Both the position numbers and the translations under genes were made by a program. A stretch of 64,000 nucleotides of DNA. It comes from Manis javanica. Taxonomy: Eukaryota > Chordata > Mammalia > Pholidota > Manidae. Shown here one piece after another: positions 13,771-24,139 of this stretch (position 1 is the first letter of the stretch; each line of letters begins with the position of its first letter). Under the pieces are notes generated by a model, which saw only the letters and a list, made by a program, of their open reading frames with translations, was not told the DNA's origin and did no database searches. The stretch lies in assembly GCF_040802235.1 (NCBI RefSeq), contig NC_133164.1, positions 90,264,302 to 90,328,301 of the forward strand, read 5' to 3'.

Positions 13771-16700
13771 GTGTGTAAATGAATATATCTTTCTACCTCC
13801 GGATGGTATTAATGAAATTGATTTAAAGACAAGCGCTTGTGAAAATTGAGTGTTCTAAAACTTCCAGAAAACCTGATAAAAAAGTGTTAAGCATTAATGC
13901 TAATTTGAGTTTGCCTGAGGCGGGCATGTCCTGGTAGTTGTCGGCTGCCTGAGTTTACCTAGAGTCATTTGAGTCATGTTATCTGCTAAATCTTTTAAGA
14001 ATAGAATGCTTAGAAGCTTGGCTTTGTCTAGTGTTCAGTGGGGGTCTTGTGAGTAGGCTAGCATAGTTGTTGCAGGTAGGTGAACTGGATAAGTGTAGCA
14101 AGTGAACACCTTTTTAATTGTGTGTTGCAGTGTGTATGGCTACCTGCAGCCTGAGAATCTTTGTAGTAACTTAAAGCCTTAGAGTTTTGTTAAGTTGAGA
14201 AGATGTGCTCTGTGTTTGCTGGGAGATTGTGCTGTGAAGCTCATGGTTGCAGAAATTGTAAGATGTGTTCGTAAGTTTGTCAGTCTAGGAAATGTTGGTT
14301 TGACAGTTTGCAGTGTCCTGCTTCTCAGTGTTCACTGGAGCTTGAAGTTTCTAATAGTTTTGAGTTCTGGTTAGAACTGCTTAAAGTGATAGAGAGGGCA
14401 TTTCTCTATGTTGAAAGATCACAGCAGTTTCTCATGCTTAAAGTCTCAGTGAGTTGCCATGAAATCGTAATGTTAAAGAGACTAAAAGCTAAAGTTTGTT
14501 AACAACTGTATAACCTTTATTTGCCTTTGAAATATTTTGTTATTAAAAATGATTGCATGGCCTGAAAAATTGAATTCCTAAGCAGAATAGTAACAAAGCT
14601 TTTTTCAGCTGATTAAATGCACTTAGTTAACAAACCAAAATTTATTAAACTGTAGAATCTGGACAAGATTATGTTTCTCCCAGAAAAACAGGTTTCACTG
14701 TAAAGGTTTAGATAGACGAACGTGTGACCACTTTTGAGAAAAGTTGTAATAGATTTTTTGAGAACCACCAGGTCTTCTTGTTTAATTTATATGCTGTATG
14801 TTTTAAAAAAAAACATGGGGGACTCTCCATATTTTTTAATGCAAATAATCTTAGAGCTTTTAATAGAATTTGCATAGCAGCTTATATCTACTATTAAAGA
14901 GTAAAACATTCTTGAAGCTTTCAGGGAAGACCTGTAAACTTAAGCACTTTCTCTGTTTTTTTGTATCTGGTCTTAGACACTTATGCTGAGTTATGTTCTT
15001 ATTATTTTCACTGTTTGTAAGCTATTGATTGTAAGCCAAAGGTCATCATTTCTCAGTCCCTAAATGAAGAAGTAAAATGCCTGACCTCTTTCATCTCAAA
15101 TCATATTTCTGGTCATATCTGAAAATCTGTGTGAAAGAAAGAGACATTTAAATTTGAGATTCTGCTTAAACTTTTAAGTTGAATTTGACTATAGCCATAT
15201 TCATTCTTTGTATGTATCTCTAACAGGTCTTTTGTATGCCTGGTGATATTATACTCTGCCTTGAGTTTAGACAGTTCTTTCAGCTAAATATGAATTCTTA
15301 TTGTAGCTTTTTTCCCCTCCTGAAGATGAAAGCAGAAGAATCTACCATCTGCTACCATTCTCTCAAGAATGCTTAGTAACCTAGAATTAGTTTGACTTTC
15401 TGTATGTTGTCTTTAAAAATTGACAGCAGCAGTCTCCCCTGCTGCCCCACTTTTTAAGATATCTTGTTTACTGTGCTGAGTATATAGACAATAAATGTGT
15501 AATGATAGTTCTAAAAAAATTAAATGCAAAAAGGTGCTTTTACCTCTAGTTAACTCTGATATTTTCCAGAGGGCCCCTGGAACATGTCAGAAGAATTTTT
15601 CTCACTAGAGAAAGTATTTGACTAATTTGGCTTATTTATCTGATATATATATATTTATTTACCAGGAAAGCACTGTCAAAGAGAATGATGCTAAACTTTG
15701 TTACTAAATGTTTTGTATTACAGAAATATCAGAATTTCCTTATGTCAACTGTTTTACAGTAAGCTCTCATCAGATCTTTAACCATTATCATTTGTAAGTC
15801 TTTTGTCATTTATAGTATTATCCCTAAACTGGTAAAGAACTGGATTTCAGCAGAACAGGTATTAGTTACATAAGATTACATAAACTAAAGAAAATGATTT
15901 TGTGTCTTTTTGTTTCAAATGTTGCTGGTAAAGTGTTTTAACCTTGTTCTCTTAAACTGACAACAGTTTAGTAAATGACTATCTTTATGAGCAGAATTGA
16001 AACATCCTTCTCTCTACTTGATCCCTCCAGAGTTTAAAAACTTTCAGTGACTGTTTTTGTATTCCATGGCAGTATGTTTATTTGCACGAGTTCAATAAGA
16101 ATCTGCTTTCCTTGTGAGAAGACTACTTAAGAACACTGGTTATACTACCAGGGCTTTGACTGGAATGTCATACCTGAGAGACATGTGCATAGACTCAGAT
16201 GTGAACAACTTTAAAGAACTAAGATTGACTTTATAAAGCCAACAAAGCCCCTTGGAAGAACTGGCCTGGTACCTTGCTTACAGAGTTCCCAGCAGCCTTA
16301 CCAGGTGAGTAAAGAAGGTCACTTCCTGGCAGGTGCAGAGACCTCGAGAAGAGAAGAATTCATCCAAATCTACAGGTACTGCAGGTAAAGCCTGATGGCA
16401 AGTCTGGCTTGGCTGTCTGGCCTCAGGAGGCCTTTAAAAGTTCAATCTGAAATTCCTTACAAAAAGTTCCAGCAAAGCATATTTAAAAGAGCCTGTGTAA
16501 TCAATTGCTCTTCTTGCTGCACCGGTGCAAATAATCAAGCCAGCTGTTAATTATTTTCTTAACCTAGTTACTTCTAGTAAAAATGAGAGTAATTTTAGAG
16601 AGAAGTATCGTTTCAATAATGTAGCCTCCTTCCAGAATAAAAAATCCAACTCCAGATGTTGCTACATAACCTAATAACACAATTTGTTTTATCTTGCCTA

Positions 16701-16898
16701 GAAGCCACAAAACTGCAAATAGTAATAAAAATGAAACCCAGAATAGAAGCGCCAGCCTTCTGAAGCCCTCTCAACTGACCAGTGATGGAGACCTAGCTGC
16801 ACCCTTTACTGCGCCCCCTTCTCAGCATGAAGCAGCCAGAGCGGTCATCGCCCCTTTTCCCTAGCAGCAGCTAGAGTCTCTATCTGTAGAAGAAAGAA
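13771..16898 (+). other. Shared non-coding body in ERV-A
   Basis: 3.1 kb of AT-rich sequence without gag, pro or pol. It is clearly homologous along its length to ERV-B (54624-58681, which includes a later solo LTR) and, inverted, to ERV-D (26551-28735). Shared landmarks are 'ggatggtattaatgaaatt', 'aaagacaagcgcttgtg', 'agcattaatgc', 'ccttaccaggtgagtaa' and 'ggagacctagctgcaccc'. Near its end (16284-16304) is a 21-nt segment bounded by a splice-acceptor-like and a splice-donor-like site. I do not recognise its origin; the presence of no long frame in any of the three copies suggests an RNA or cis-acting role, or junk carried by a helper-dependent element. Confidence 0.75.
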
Positions 16899-17704
16899 TG
16901 AGACCATACCCATAGCCTTCCCTGGTAAAAACAGGTATTTAATCCCTCCTCCCAAGGGATGGTGGGCTTGTAACACTAGAGAGACCCCATGTGTCTCTAC
17001 TTCTGCCTTCAACTCCTCCCGTGATTTCTGTATCATGGTCCAGTTAGTACCCAGACTAATGTATCATGATGACTTATCATTCGTGGCAGAATTAGAACCT
17101 AAACTAAGGCATAAAAGAGAGCCAGTCTCACTCACTCTAGCTGTATTACTAAGAGTAAGAGTCCCAGCCGGAGTAGGACCAGGGGCAGCTGCAATTATAC
17201 AAAGAAACCAACATTACGAAGGACTAAGAATAGCTATCGGTGAAGATTTGAGAACTATAGAACAGTCTATTTCTAAACTTGAAAAGTCCCTAACCTCTCT
17301 CTGAAGTAGTGCTGCAAAATAGACGAGAGTTAGATTTACTATTTCTAAAAGAAAGTAGATTGTGTGCAGCTCTAAAGGAAGAGTGCTGCTTCTATGCAGA
17401 CCATACTGGAGTAGTAAGAGACTCAATGTCTAAATTAAGAGAAAGATTAGATCAGCGAAAGCGAGAACGAGAAGCTAACCAGAGCCTGTTTGAATCCTGG
17501 TTTTCTAGATCCCCATGGCTTACAACTCTAATATCCACTTTGGCAGGACCCCTGCTTATTTTAATATTGCTCCTCACCTTAAGTCCCTGCATTTTAAATC
17601 GAGTAATAACCTTTATTAAAGAAAGAGTAAGTGCTGTGCAGGTGCTAATGCTGAGACAACAGTATCATACCCTCACACAACAAGAAGAAACCAACATTCC
17701 ATGA
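16899..17704 (+). pseudogene. env: ERV-A env remnant: end of SU and most of TM
   Basis: Gammaretroviral-type envelope tail. It covers the last SU residues, a degraded cleavage-site/fusion-peptide region ([13 protein letters not shown]), heptad repeat, the conserved immunosuppressive-domain/CX6CC segment ending in KEECCFYAD, the membrane span and a cytoplasmic tail ending NIP. One frameshift splits it: one open stretch from 17035 (89 codons) and a second at 17309-17704. Most of SU and the signal peptide are absent. A glycine of the usual fusion-peptide pattern is replaced (RVRVPAG). Not a functional envelope gene. Confidence 0.88.
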
Positions 17705-17733
17705 TTAGAATGTTCAGAAAAAGAAGTGGGGAA

Positions 17734-18256
17734 TGTAGGACCCCAACCTCCCTGAGAAATAAGTTAGCCTAAGAGTAGCCATCTTGAAGCCCAAAAAGCC
17801 ATTCTGATATATGACTCAGAGGGAACAACTGAAACCAGGTAACTCCTCTGGAAAAACAAGTTAATCAATCATGACTGCTGGCAGCGCTAACCTTTCGGTT
17901 AGTTAAGCATAAAAGCTGACCCTACCTTGCTACACCCCCAGGACGTGGCACTAACCCAGAAATCGTAGGTTTGAAAAATTACTGCCTTTGTAGTATTGTT
18001 ATCTTGCTATGTAGTATTGTTATCTTGTTACTACAACATAATCTGTAACCATGGTAAATCTCTAGGGCTGAATGCCTCAGAAAATCCTATATAACCACTT
18101 AGTTGTAAGTACTCAGGGTCCTCGTTGAGACCCGCTGCGACGGGCAGACTTGGACCCCAACTAGTTGGCTTCTGAATAAATTCCTCTTGCTTGTTGCATC
18201 AAGAAACGTCTTTGGTGAGTGATTTGGGGCGGCGCCTTCCTCAGGGGAATCCAACA
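17734..18256 (+). repeat. ERV-A 3' LTR
   Basis: 523 bp, preceded by the polypurine tract 'aaaaagaagtggggaa'. It seems identical to the 5' LTR except at one position. Followed by TSD AAGT and the rest of the MIR. Confidence 0.93.
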
Positions 18257-18345
18257 AAGTAACTTGCCAAGAGCTCATAGTGGGAAGCAAGATTTGAAAC
18301 CAGAACATGACTCCAACCTTTGGCTCCCACTACATGTTACAGAGC
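18257..18345 (+). repeat. MIR SINE, right part
   Basis: Continues the MIR broken at 12749: 'aagtaacttgccaagagc' then 'gatttgaaaccagaacatgac'. Confidence 0.8.
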
Positions 18346-18514
18346 TTTATTTTGACTGATTTATTTATCAAGGAAACAAGATGAGACTCTTAATCAAGAG
18401 GTTTGGCAGCAATCTCACAGTGAATTTGCAGAATGCATGGCCATCTGACTTCAGGCTTGGCATTTTATGCCGCACAACAGCTGCTGATCGTTTAAAAACG
18501 TAAGTCAAACCATT
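18346..18514. other. Host DNA, nothing recognised
   Basis: Short stretch between the MIR and the L2 fragment. No gene or element is seen. Confidence 0.5.
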
Positions 18515-18629
18515 TAATTCCCCCTATTTAAAGGCCTTTATAAGATTCCCCACTGCCTTAAGTATGACATAAAAACTTACATTGGCCTGCAAAAGCCCTG
18601 TTAGGCAGGGCAATAGATAGCGAGTTGGG
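18515..18629 (+). repeat. L2 LINE fragment, first piece
   Basis: L2-like 3' wording ('ataagattccccactgcc', 'ttggcctgcaaaagccctg'). It resumes at 19493 after a solo LTR and at 22805 after ERV-E, ending in the usual L2 tail 'aaatatttgttgaataag'. Confidence 0.65.
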
Positions 18630-19492
18630 TGTAAAGAGAGTAAGGCCAGTAAAGCCCACTAGAAGGGACTCAAAGAGTTAACCAGTTAAAAATAGCGCAG
18701 AAGGCCAGGAGCAACTTGGGCTAGAAGTTTGAATACTCCCCAGATAAAGAAAAGTATCTCAGCATAGCCAATGTTTTCACTGTGTCAGTTAGAACATACC
18801 ATTGTAAAATTTACTTTAGTCTGCTCAAAGTCCCACCTTATTCAGAAAGAATTCTATCTTAAAGCTAAGATTGCATTTTAACCAAACAGACGGTGCTCAG
18901 CCCACTTTGGAGGCAGGGCAGACAGTCATGACCGATATGCTTCCGGAAAGAAAGTGGTATCCCGGAAAAGAATCAAAGCAGTATATTTGTTTTAAGTCAA
19001 AAAAAGAAGAAACTTAATGTATCAAAGATGAATTTGGCAGGTCCACACCTGGCCCTTTGTTGCTTTCCTGAAGATCCTCAACTGCCTATAAAACCCCAGA
19101 TCCTAAAACCTTAGGTGCGCTCCTCTCTGAGGTCAACTGCACTTTTTAAGTGTGTAACTTAAATAAAACTCTTTCCCAACCTTTCAGTGCACTCCTCCCT
19201 CTGAGGTTCCCCGCACTTTCTGAGTGTGTAGCCTTAAAACTTTATCTTAACCTTTCAGCGTGCCTCTTCCATAAGGTAGCTCACATTTCCCTTTCTCCAA
19301 GTGTGCACTTAGTCTCTTTAAATAAAGCTTAAACCTTTCAGGACGCCTCTCTTCCCTGAGGTCGTCAGCACTTTTTCTCTCTTTAAGTAACTTTAAATCA
19401 AACTTTTACTCTGCCTCACTACTGTGTCTCTGCCCTTCAATTCTTTGTTGCGGCGGGGACAAGAATCTGGAAAATACACCCCCGCCTCAACA
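18630..19492 (+). repeat. Solo LTR of a class I ERV with four internal repeats
   Basis: TGTAAAGAGAG...CCTCAACA, about 863 bp. A promoter-like 'ctataaaacc' lies near 19086. It is followed by four imperfect 70-85 bp repeats, each starting near 'aacctttcag(t/c)g' or 'accttaggtgcg' and holding CTC-rich, GCACTTT and poly-adenylation-like words (AATAAA near 19161 and 19320). The end 'ttgttgcggcggggacaag' is typical of gamma-like LTR ends. I find no clean TSD (TGGG left, CCCC right), so the boundaries or history are uncertain. There is no internal retroviral sequence beside it. Confidence 0.65.
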
Positions 19493-19721
19493 CCCCTGTG
19501 GTCTGTTGCCTGCATGCCCTCTCTGACCTTAGCTCTTAGGCTCATTTTGCCCCTGGATCGTCAGCCTCACTGACCACCTTTCCTCTTGGAAGCCTCTGGA
19601 CCCTTTGTAGTTTAGTAGGAATGATTTCATTTATTCATTTCCCCATTTTTTGCTTTGTTTTTGTCTGTAAGTCCCGTAAAGGCAGGGCCTTTATTTGTCT
19701 TGATCAACCCAATATTCCCAC
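19493..19721 (+). repeat. L2 LINE fragment, middle piece
   Basis: L2 3'-end wording: 'cctgcatgccctctctgacc', 'ctgaccacctttcctctt', 'gtaaaggcagggcctttat', 'tgatcaacccaatattccc'. It is cut by ERV-E. Confidence 0.75.
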
Positions 19722-20034
19722 TGTAAGTCCAGAGAGAGGAAATCCTGGAGCAAAATACCTCTAAAAACCTAAATCAGTCAAAGGGAGAAATAAAGTTTAA
19801 AACCCATTTATTGCTTACAAACTGCAGTCCAGAGACATCTCTCACCTCTGCTCCTGAGGAAGCAAGCAAGTAAGCAAGCCAGCCCCTCCCTTTAAACTCT
19901 CAGGTTCAGACACGCCCTCCGTTGCCCAGGTAATCACCCATTGCCATGGTGATGAACTTCTCTCCACCCCTGAGGATATGCAAATGAACTAAAGCCAGGC
20001 GAGATACTCTGGAAATGTTACAATTTTACCCACA
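19722..20034 (-). repeat. ERV-E 3' LTR
   Basis: 313 bp. On minus it begins TGTGGGTAAAATTGTAAC. It matches the copy at 22498-22804 with scattered differences (several percent), so the insertion is old. Confidence 0.88.
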
Positions 20035-20396
20035 GGCCACCCCTCCAGAAATCTTGCCTTACAATCTGCTCTCACCCCTTCTTCCTCAATGGTCCCTGGG
20101 GGAGAAAACTGGAGCATTGTAACCAGACTAATGACATAACAATAGCAACAGCAATAAAATTAAGACATCCTCAAGTGAGAGTATTCAGCTAGGCTCAAAG
20201 TCTTACACAGATTAAGTCCATAGCTTATCCATTCCATAGGCAGGCAGTAGCTGAGGGTTCAGAACAATTATCATGTGGCAGCTGCAGCCAGGGGATGCTT
20301 TCAGGCGACAAGGACTGTAGGAGAAAATAACCTTAAGGGTGATAAGATGCACGTTTTAATGGCACCAGCATAGGCAAATCCTGTCCATCAGGTAGG

Positions 20397-21178
20397 ATGC
20401 ATGCAAGAGAGTGGTCTTGTGATAAAACAGTGACAGGAATGGGATCTTATCCTGGTCTAGTATACCAGACTTTCACCCCACTCCCTGTGGGAGTTACAGA
20501 TGGGTCGATACACAGGGCTATGGGAGGTATATGCACTGGCCATAAAGACAAACAAAACTTCCCTGCAAGATGCTCTTACCTCCTGGACGTTTTGGGTACA
20601 CTACTGTGACCTTTGGGGGCCACTCAGGTGTTACTCCAGGAATACACAGGAGACCAGCCTCCAGGCCTTTCCCCCAAGGTGCCAGAAGGGCCAGCCATCA
20701 CTGGTTCATGTGTCGAAATGTCCAGGGCCAGCTCCATTCAACAGTGTCTCCAGGGCTTAATGCAGTAGGGACTGGCAGCAGGATGTTGCTCTGCTGGCCA
20801 TATCTTGGCTTCAATAGCTCCTCTTTGGTTTGAACGTACAATGTATAGGAGAGGCAGCAAGGTGTGAGCATATCCACAGGGCTCAAAGCTCCTTTATGTG
20901 GCTTCTCATTCAAACGCTGCAGCACTGTCCAGAGGCAAACTGGTAGAATATTGGTGTCCAACTTCAGGCCTTAATTGCTGCCACAGTTCTAACAATATTC
21001 TATTGGGCTGCCCATTGAGTTTTTCTTTCACTACCCCAGCCTTTATCAAATCAACCCACATCTGGGTCCTCGAGACCTTCACAGGGCCTTTACACCTCTC
21101 CTTTCAGACGTGGACTGTACTTCCCTCCGTGCCCTTATTGTTTCAAACTCCCCCAGATCTGCTAAAGTAGGAGAAGCC
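20397..21178 (-). pseudogene. ERV-E gag end fused to post-integrase pol remnant
   Basis: On minus, the end of gag (near RTQMWVDLIKAG, as in ERV-L near 48490) runs into a stretch like the ERV-L region after integrase. That stretch includes NEKP, QTKEELLKPR.G.Q.NILLP, a W-rich patch, and then GVTPEWPPKVTVVYP. Stops and frameshifts break it. The fusion marks a deletion of most of pol. The open plus-strand frames here are shadows. Confidence 0.6.
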
Positions 21179-22168
21179 TCATTTATGGGTTGCCCTAGGT
21201 GGGGCGGTGGGGGGAGGGGTAAGAGTATTCACTAGGGACCCAAAGAGAGATGTGGGAGCTTTATGCAGTACCAGGTTTCTCATTCCTTTAGTGAACACCT
21301 CCTCATCAGGGCCCTGGAAGTCCATATTATAGATGATATTTTTCATACCCAATTCCCACAGTGCCTGTTGGAGCTCTGCACACGTTTTCCAACTACTGGG
21401 AAAATATGGTAAATCACACTGATTAGGCCAAACTATCCTGATGGCAGCTGGCAGCCATTCCAGAAGTGTCTGATTCCCTGAGGTCTGATGGGCATTTTGC
21501 AACTGCTGCCAGAGGGAAGGGTGAGTAATTAAGGAAGCCATTCTACTCATCTCAGTACCCGACACAATGTTTTTCACTCCCATATCCCAGAGAAGTAAAA
21601 GCCACGTAGGCAGAGATTTTGATGGCCTCTGCCTATACCAGATGCTCATGTCCACCAGCTAATCCTGGGTATAGGGGTGGAGCATGGAGTGCTCCACAAC
21701 CTGGAGAGGGGGCTGCTCCTCCCCCTGAGGAGTCCATGGTTGTTTCATTTTTATTTTCTTAATTACAGCTGGGCAGGCCTTTAAAACAGGAGAAGATGGT
21801 ACCTCCAGTGGTGGCCTGGGTAGCGGATCCATCAATGGCCCTGCCTCCTCCTCTTCTCCCTTGGGCTCCTCCACCAACTGATCCTCCTCCACCATTTCCA
21901 GGGCTGAAGGCACTACTCTTTCCTCCCCCTCCCCAACGGCCACCTGCAATGTGACTTTTCCTGCCATCTGCCCCCTTGCCACTGCTAAGGAATCTTCTAG
22001 GAGCATGACCTGCCTTTTCAGTAACTGTCTCTCTTCTTTAACAGCATCCCATAGGTTACTGCCCAACTCATCCAAGTGATGCTGAAGTGTGTTTCTCTTC
22101 TGCTTAAATCCCTCAATAATCCTTTCTCCTGTATAACATTTTCTTCCATCTCGATGAAAAGACACCAT
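21179..22168 (-). pseudogene. gag: ERV-E gag remnant
   Basis: Two open stretches on minus, 22168-21659 (169 codons) and 21655-21179 (158 codons), separated by one stop codon. At that place the ERV-L copy has GAG (glutamate). The N-terminal part is a coiled-coil-like, glutamate-rich region; the second is a capsid-like helical region with WLLLLWDMGV and the NIIYN/TSLFGSLV words shared with ERV-L. I assign it to an ERVL-like gag by its pairing with ERVL-like pol in ERV-L. Not functional as it stands. Confidence 0.7.
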
Positions 22169-22497
22169 GCAATGCCAGCCACTACACGGCCCCTAAAGTC
22201 TCCAAGCAGTCTTCCAACTCACAGAGGGCTAACTATGCAACTTTGGGTGTGTCCACCCTTCCCCAGTTCTGGGGAAGGCCCCACCCATCTAAGACATACT
22301 TAAACCGAGATCAGTTCCCCACTAGGGGTTCCCAACTTGGAAGCCCCACAGTTGAGGCGATAATAACAGGTGAAGCAGCATCCTCTGCTGCTGCATCCAC
22401 TGGAGCCTCCCCACCATCCACAAGAGCAGCCCTCCCAAAGGTCACACCCATTATGACAGATTTCGGGTTCAGAGGCAACCTGCTGGCTGCCACCAGA

Positions 22498-22804
22498 TGC
22501 AAGTCCATCCAAGGAGAGGAAATCCCAGGGCAAAATATGTCTAAAAACCAAAATCAGTCAAAGGGAGAAATAAGGTTTAAAACCCAATTATTGCTTACAA
22601 AACTGCAGTCCAGGGATGTCTCTCTCCTCTGCTCCTGAAGAAGCAAGCAAGCCCCCTCCCTTTAAACTCTCAGGTTCAGGCACACCCTCGGTTGCCCAGG
22701 TAATCACCCATTGACATGGAGATGAACTGTTCTCCATCCCTGAGGATATGCAAATGCACTAAAACCAGGCAAAAAGCTCTGGAAATGTTACAATTTTACC
22801 CACA
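22498..22804 (-). repeat. ERV-E 5' LTR
   Basis: 307 bp, the partner of 19722-20034. The sequence after it (minus) starts TCTGGTGGCAGCCAGCAGG; I cannot assign the primer tRNA. Confidence 0.85.
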
Positions 22805-22880
22805 CCCACCTAGTTCTGAGATGCTTACTGCCTGCCTAGTACAAAGAGAATTCAGTAAATATTTGTTGAATAAGTGAATG
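22805..22880 (+). repeat. L2 LINE fragment, last piece
   Basis: Begins with the repeated target CCCAC and ends with the L2 tail 'agtaaatatttgttgaataa'. Confidence 0.75.
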
Positions 22881-23310
22881 AATTGTGGACAAGTCACACT
22901 GCTGTCTTTGCCAGGTCATCACATGCCAGGCACCAGAAACCACACAAAAGAGCCCTATTGTTTAATGTCTATATTAAAAGTGCAGGGCCAGCCTTCCAGA
23001 AGCATTGCAAGATCTTCAGGCTTCAGCTTTCTGCCTTTCAGTAAAGTGCTCTTTGTAAAGTGACCTCAGCCTCTGCTGCATTTGTGAATGTGAGAGCAAG
23101 AGAGGAAGCTGATGATTATATAGCACTTCTTTACGTTCTGACTGGAACTTTGTCTTCCCAGAGGCCATGCTAACTCAATGCCTGTTCTCCATTTAGGAGG
23201 CTTCAGAAATCCAGACTTTTCATGCTCCAACTTGGTTATATTGCCACTAACTCCTTTGACTGCCCTTCCCAACATTTCCCTCTTTTGCCATCTTAGAACC
23301 AAGCTCAAGG
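22881..23310. other. Host unique DNA
   Basis: No gene, RNA or repeat recognised. It ends at the ERV-D target AAGG. Confidence 0.5.
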
Positions 23311-23631
23311 TGATGCCGGGGTTCTTGTTTACAGAGCCTAAGAATGAGCTTCACAAAGTCAAGAAAGGAGGGCAAGGTACAGGCTTTTATTTAGAGATAA
23401 AGTGAAGGGACAGAGCTCCCGGCTCACGCCAGGAGGGGACAAGAGAGTCCGTCGTTGGTGCGTTGTCTAGGAGGTTTTATAGGCAGTTGAGGATTTTTTA
23501 GAAAATATGAGAAAACTTAGGGGTGGGGACTTGTTAAGTGGTCCCTGAATATTAAAAATTAACTTAACTGTAAGGAATTTCCTGCCTTGATTTCTCTCTG
23601 GGACACTGGCACTTTGGTCTGGGAGCATATC

Positions 23632-23954
23632 TGTGGGGGCCCAGCCTACGGCCGAGGCTGAGCCCCACTCTAGCTGGACAACGCCCTCTTCCCTGTTGGG
23701 GATTGGCCCAGCATACTTCCATACCCGTGCACAGCTCGTGCTGCCTGCTTAGAGTGGCGCGTGACACTTATCCACTTAAAAGTCACGCATGATACTGTCC
23801 CGGATTGGTTGGGTGACTGAATATAAGGGAGCCCGCCGGGAGGGAGAAGAGCTGCCCGACAACTGCTGTAACCGCCACGAGAGATTAGACAATAAAGCCT
23901 AGAGAAGAATCAAGACCTTGGGCGTGTTGCTTCGGTCCCTGAAGGGTCGCGACA
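23632..23954 (+). repeat. ERV-K 5' LTR
   Basis: 323 bp, TGTGGGGGCCC...GGGTCGCGACA. TATA-like 'gaatataaggg' near 23818 and AATAAA near 23890. Confidence 0.9.
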
Positions 23955-23956
23955 AG

Positions 23957-23974
23957 TGGTGCCGAAACCTGGGA
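23957..23974 (+). other. ERV-K primer-binding site (tRNA-Phe-like)
   Basis: TGGTGCCGAAACCTGGGA, one mismatch from the complement of the tRNA-Phe 3' end. Betaretroviruses usually use tRNA-Lys, so this is atypical. Confidence 0.75.
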
Positions 23975-24139
23975 ATCGCTAAACCTCGTCGCGACCTGAT
24001 CCGCTGACCCTGGTGCCTGCTGATGAACATCGCTGGACGCCGTTCGGTCGGCTGGCCAGACCGGGAGAGGGAACCGAGGAGGGTGAGTGGATCGGTGAGT
24101 AAACTGAAAGTATACGTGGCAGGGCAGACAGCAGGCAGT

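Larger units (their letters stand above)
12750..18256 (+). mobile_element. ERV-A: young, defective gammaretrovirus-like provirus
   Basis: A full proviral frame: 5' LTR (12750-13272), tRNA-Pro primer site, leader, truncated gag start, long non-coding body, env end, polypurine tract and 3' LTR (17734-18256). TSD AAGT occurs at 12746-12749 and 18257-18260; a 4-bp duplication fits gammaretroviruses. The LTRs have equal length (523 bp), and I see one difference (T/C at position 9), pointing to a recent insertion. There is no pro or pol, and gag stops after eight codons, so it cannot move without a helper. It sits just upstream of the ZNF24 CpG island, transcribed away from it, and splits a MIR. 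Confidence 0.93.
19722..22804 (-). mobile_element. ERV-E: internally deleted class III (ERVL-like) provirus
   Basis: LTRs at 22498-22804 (5') and 19722-20034 (3') in minus orientation. TSD CCCAC occurs at 19717-19721 and 22805-22809. The body holds gag and then jumps to the region after integrase; protease, RT, RNase H and most of integrase are missing. Gag and the post-integrase region match ERV-L (47.1-48.5 kb and 61.9-62.6 kb), but the LTRs are unrelated to those of ERV-L. It lies within an L2. Confidence 0.88.
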
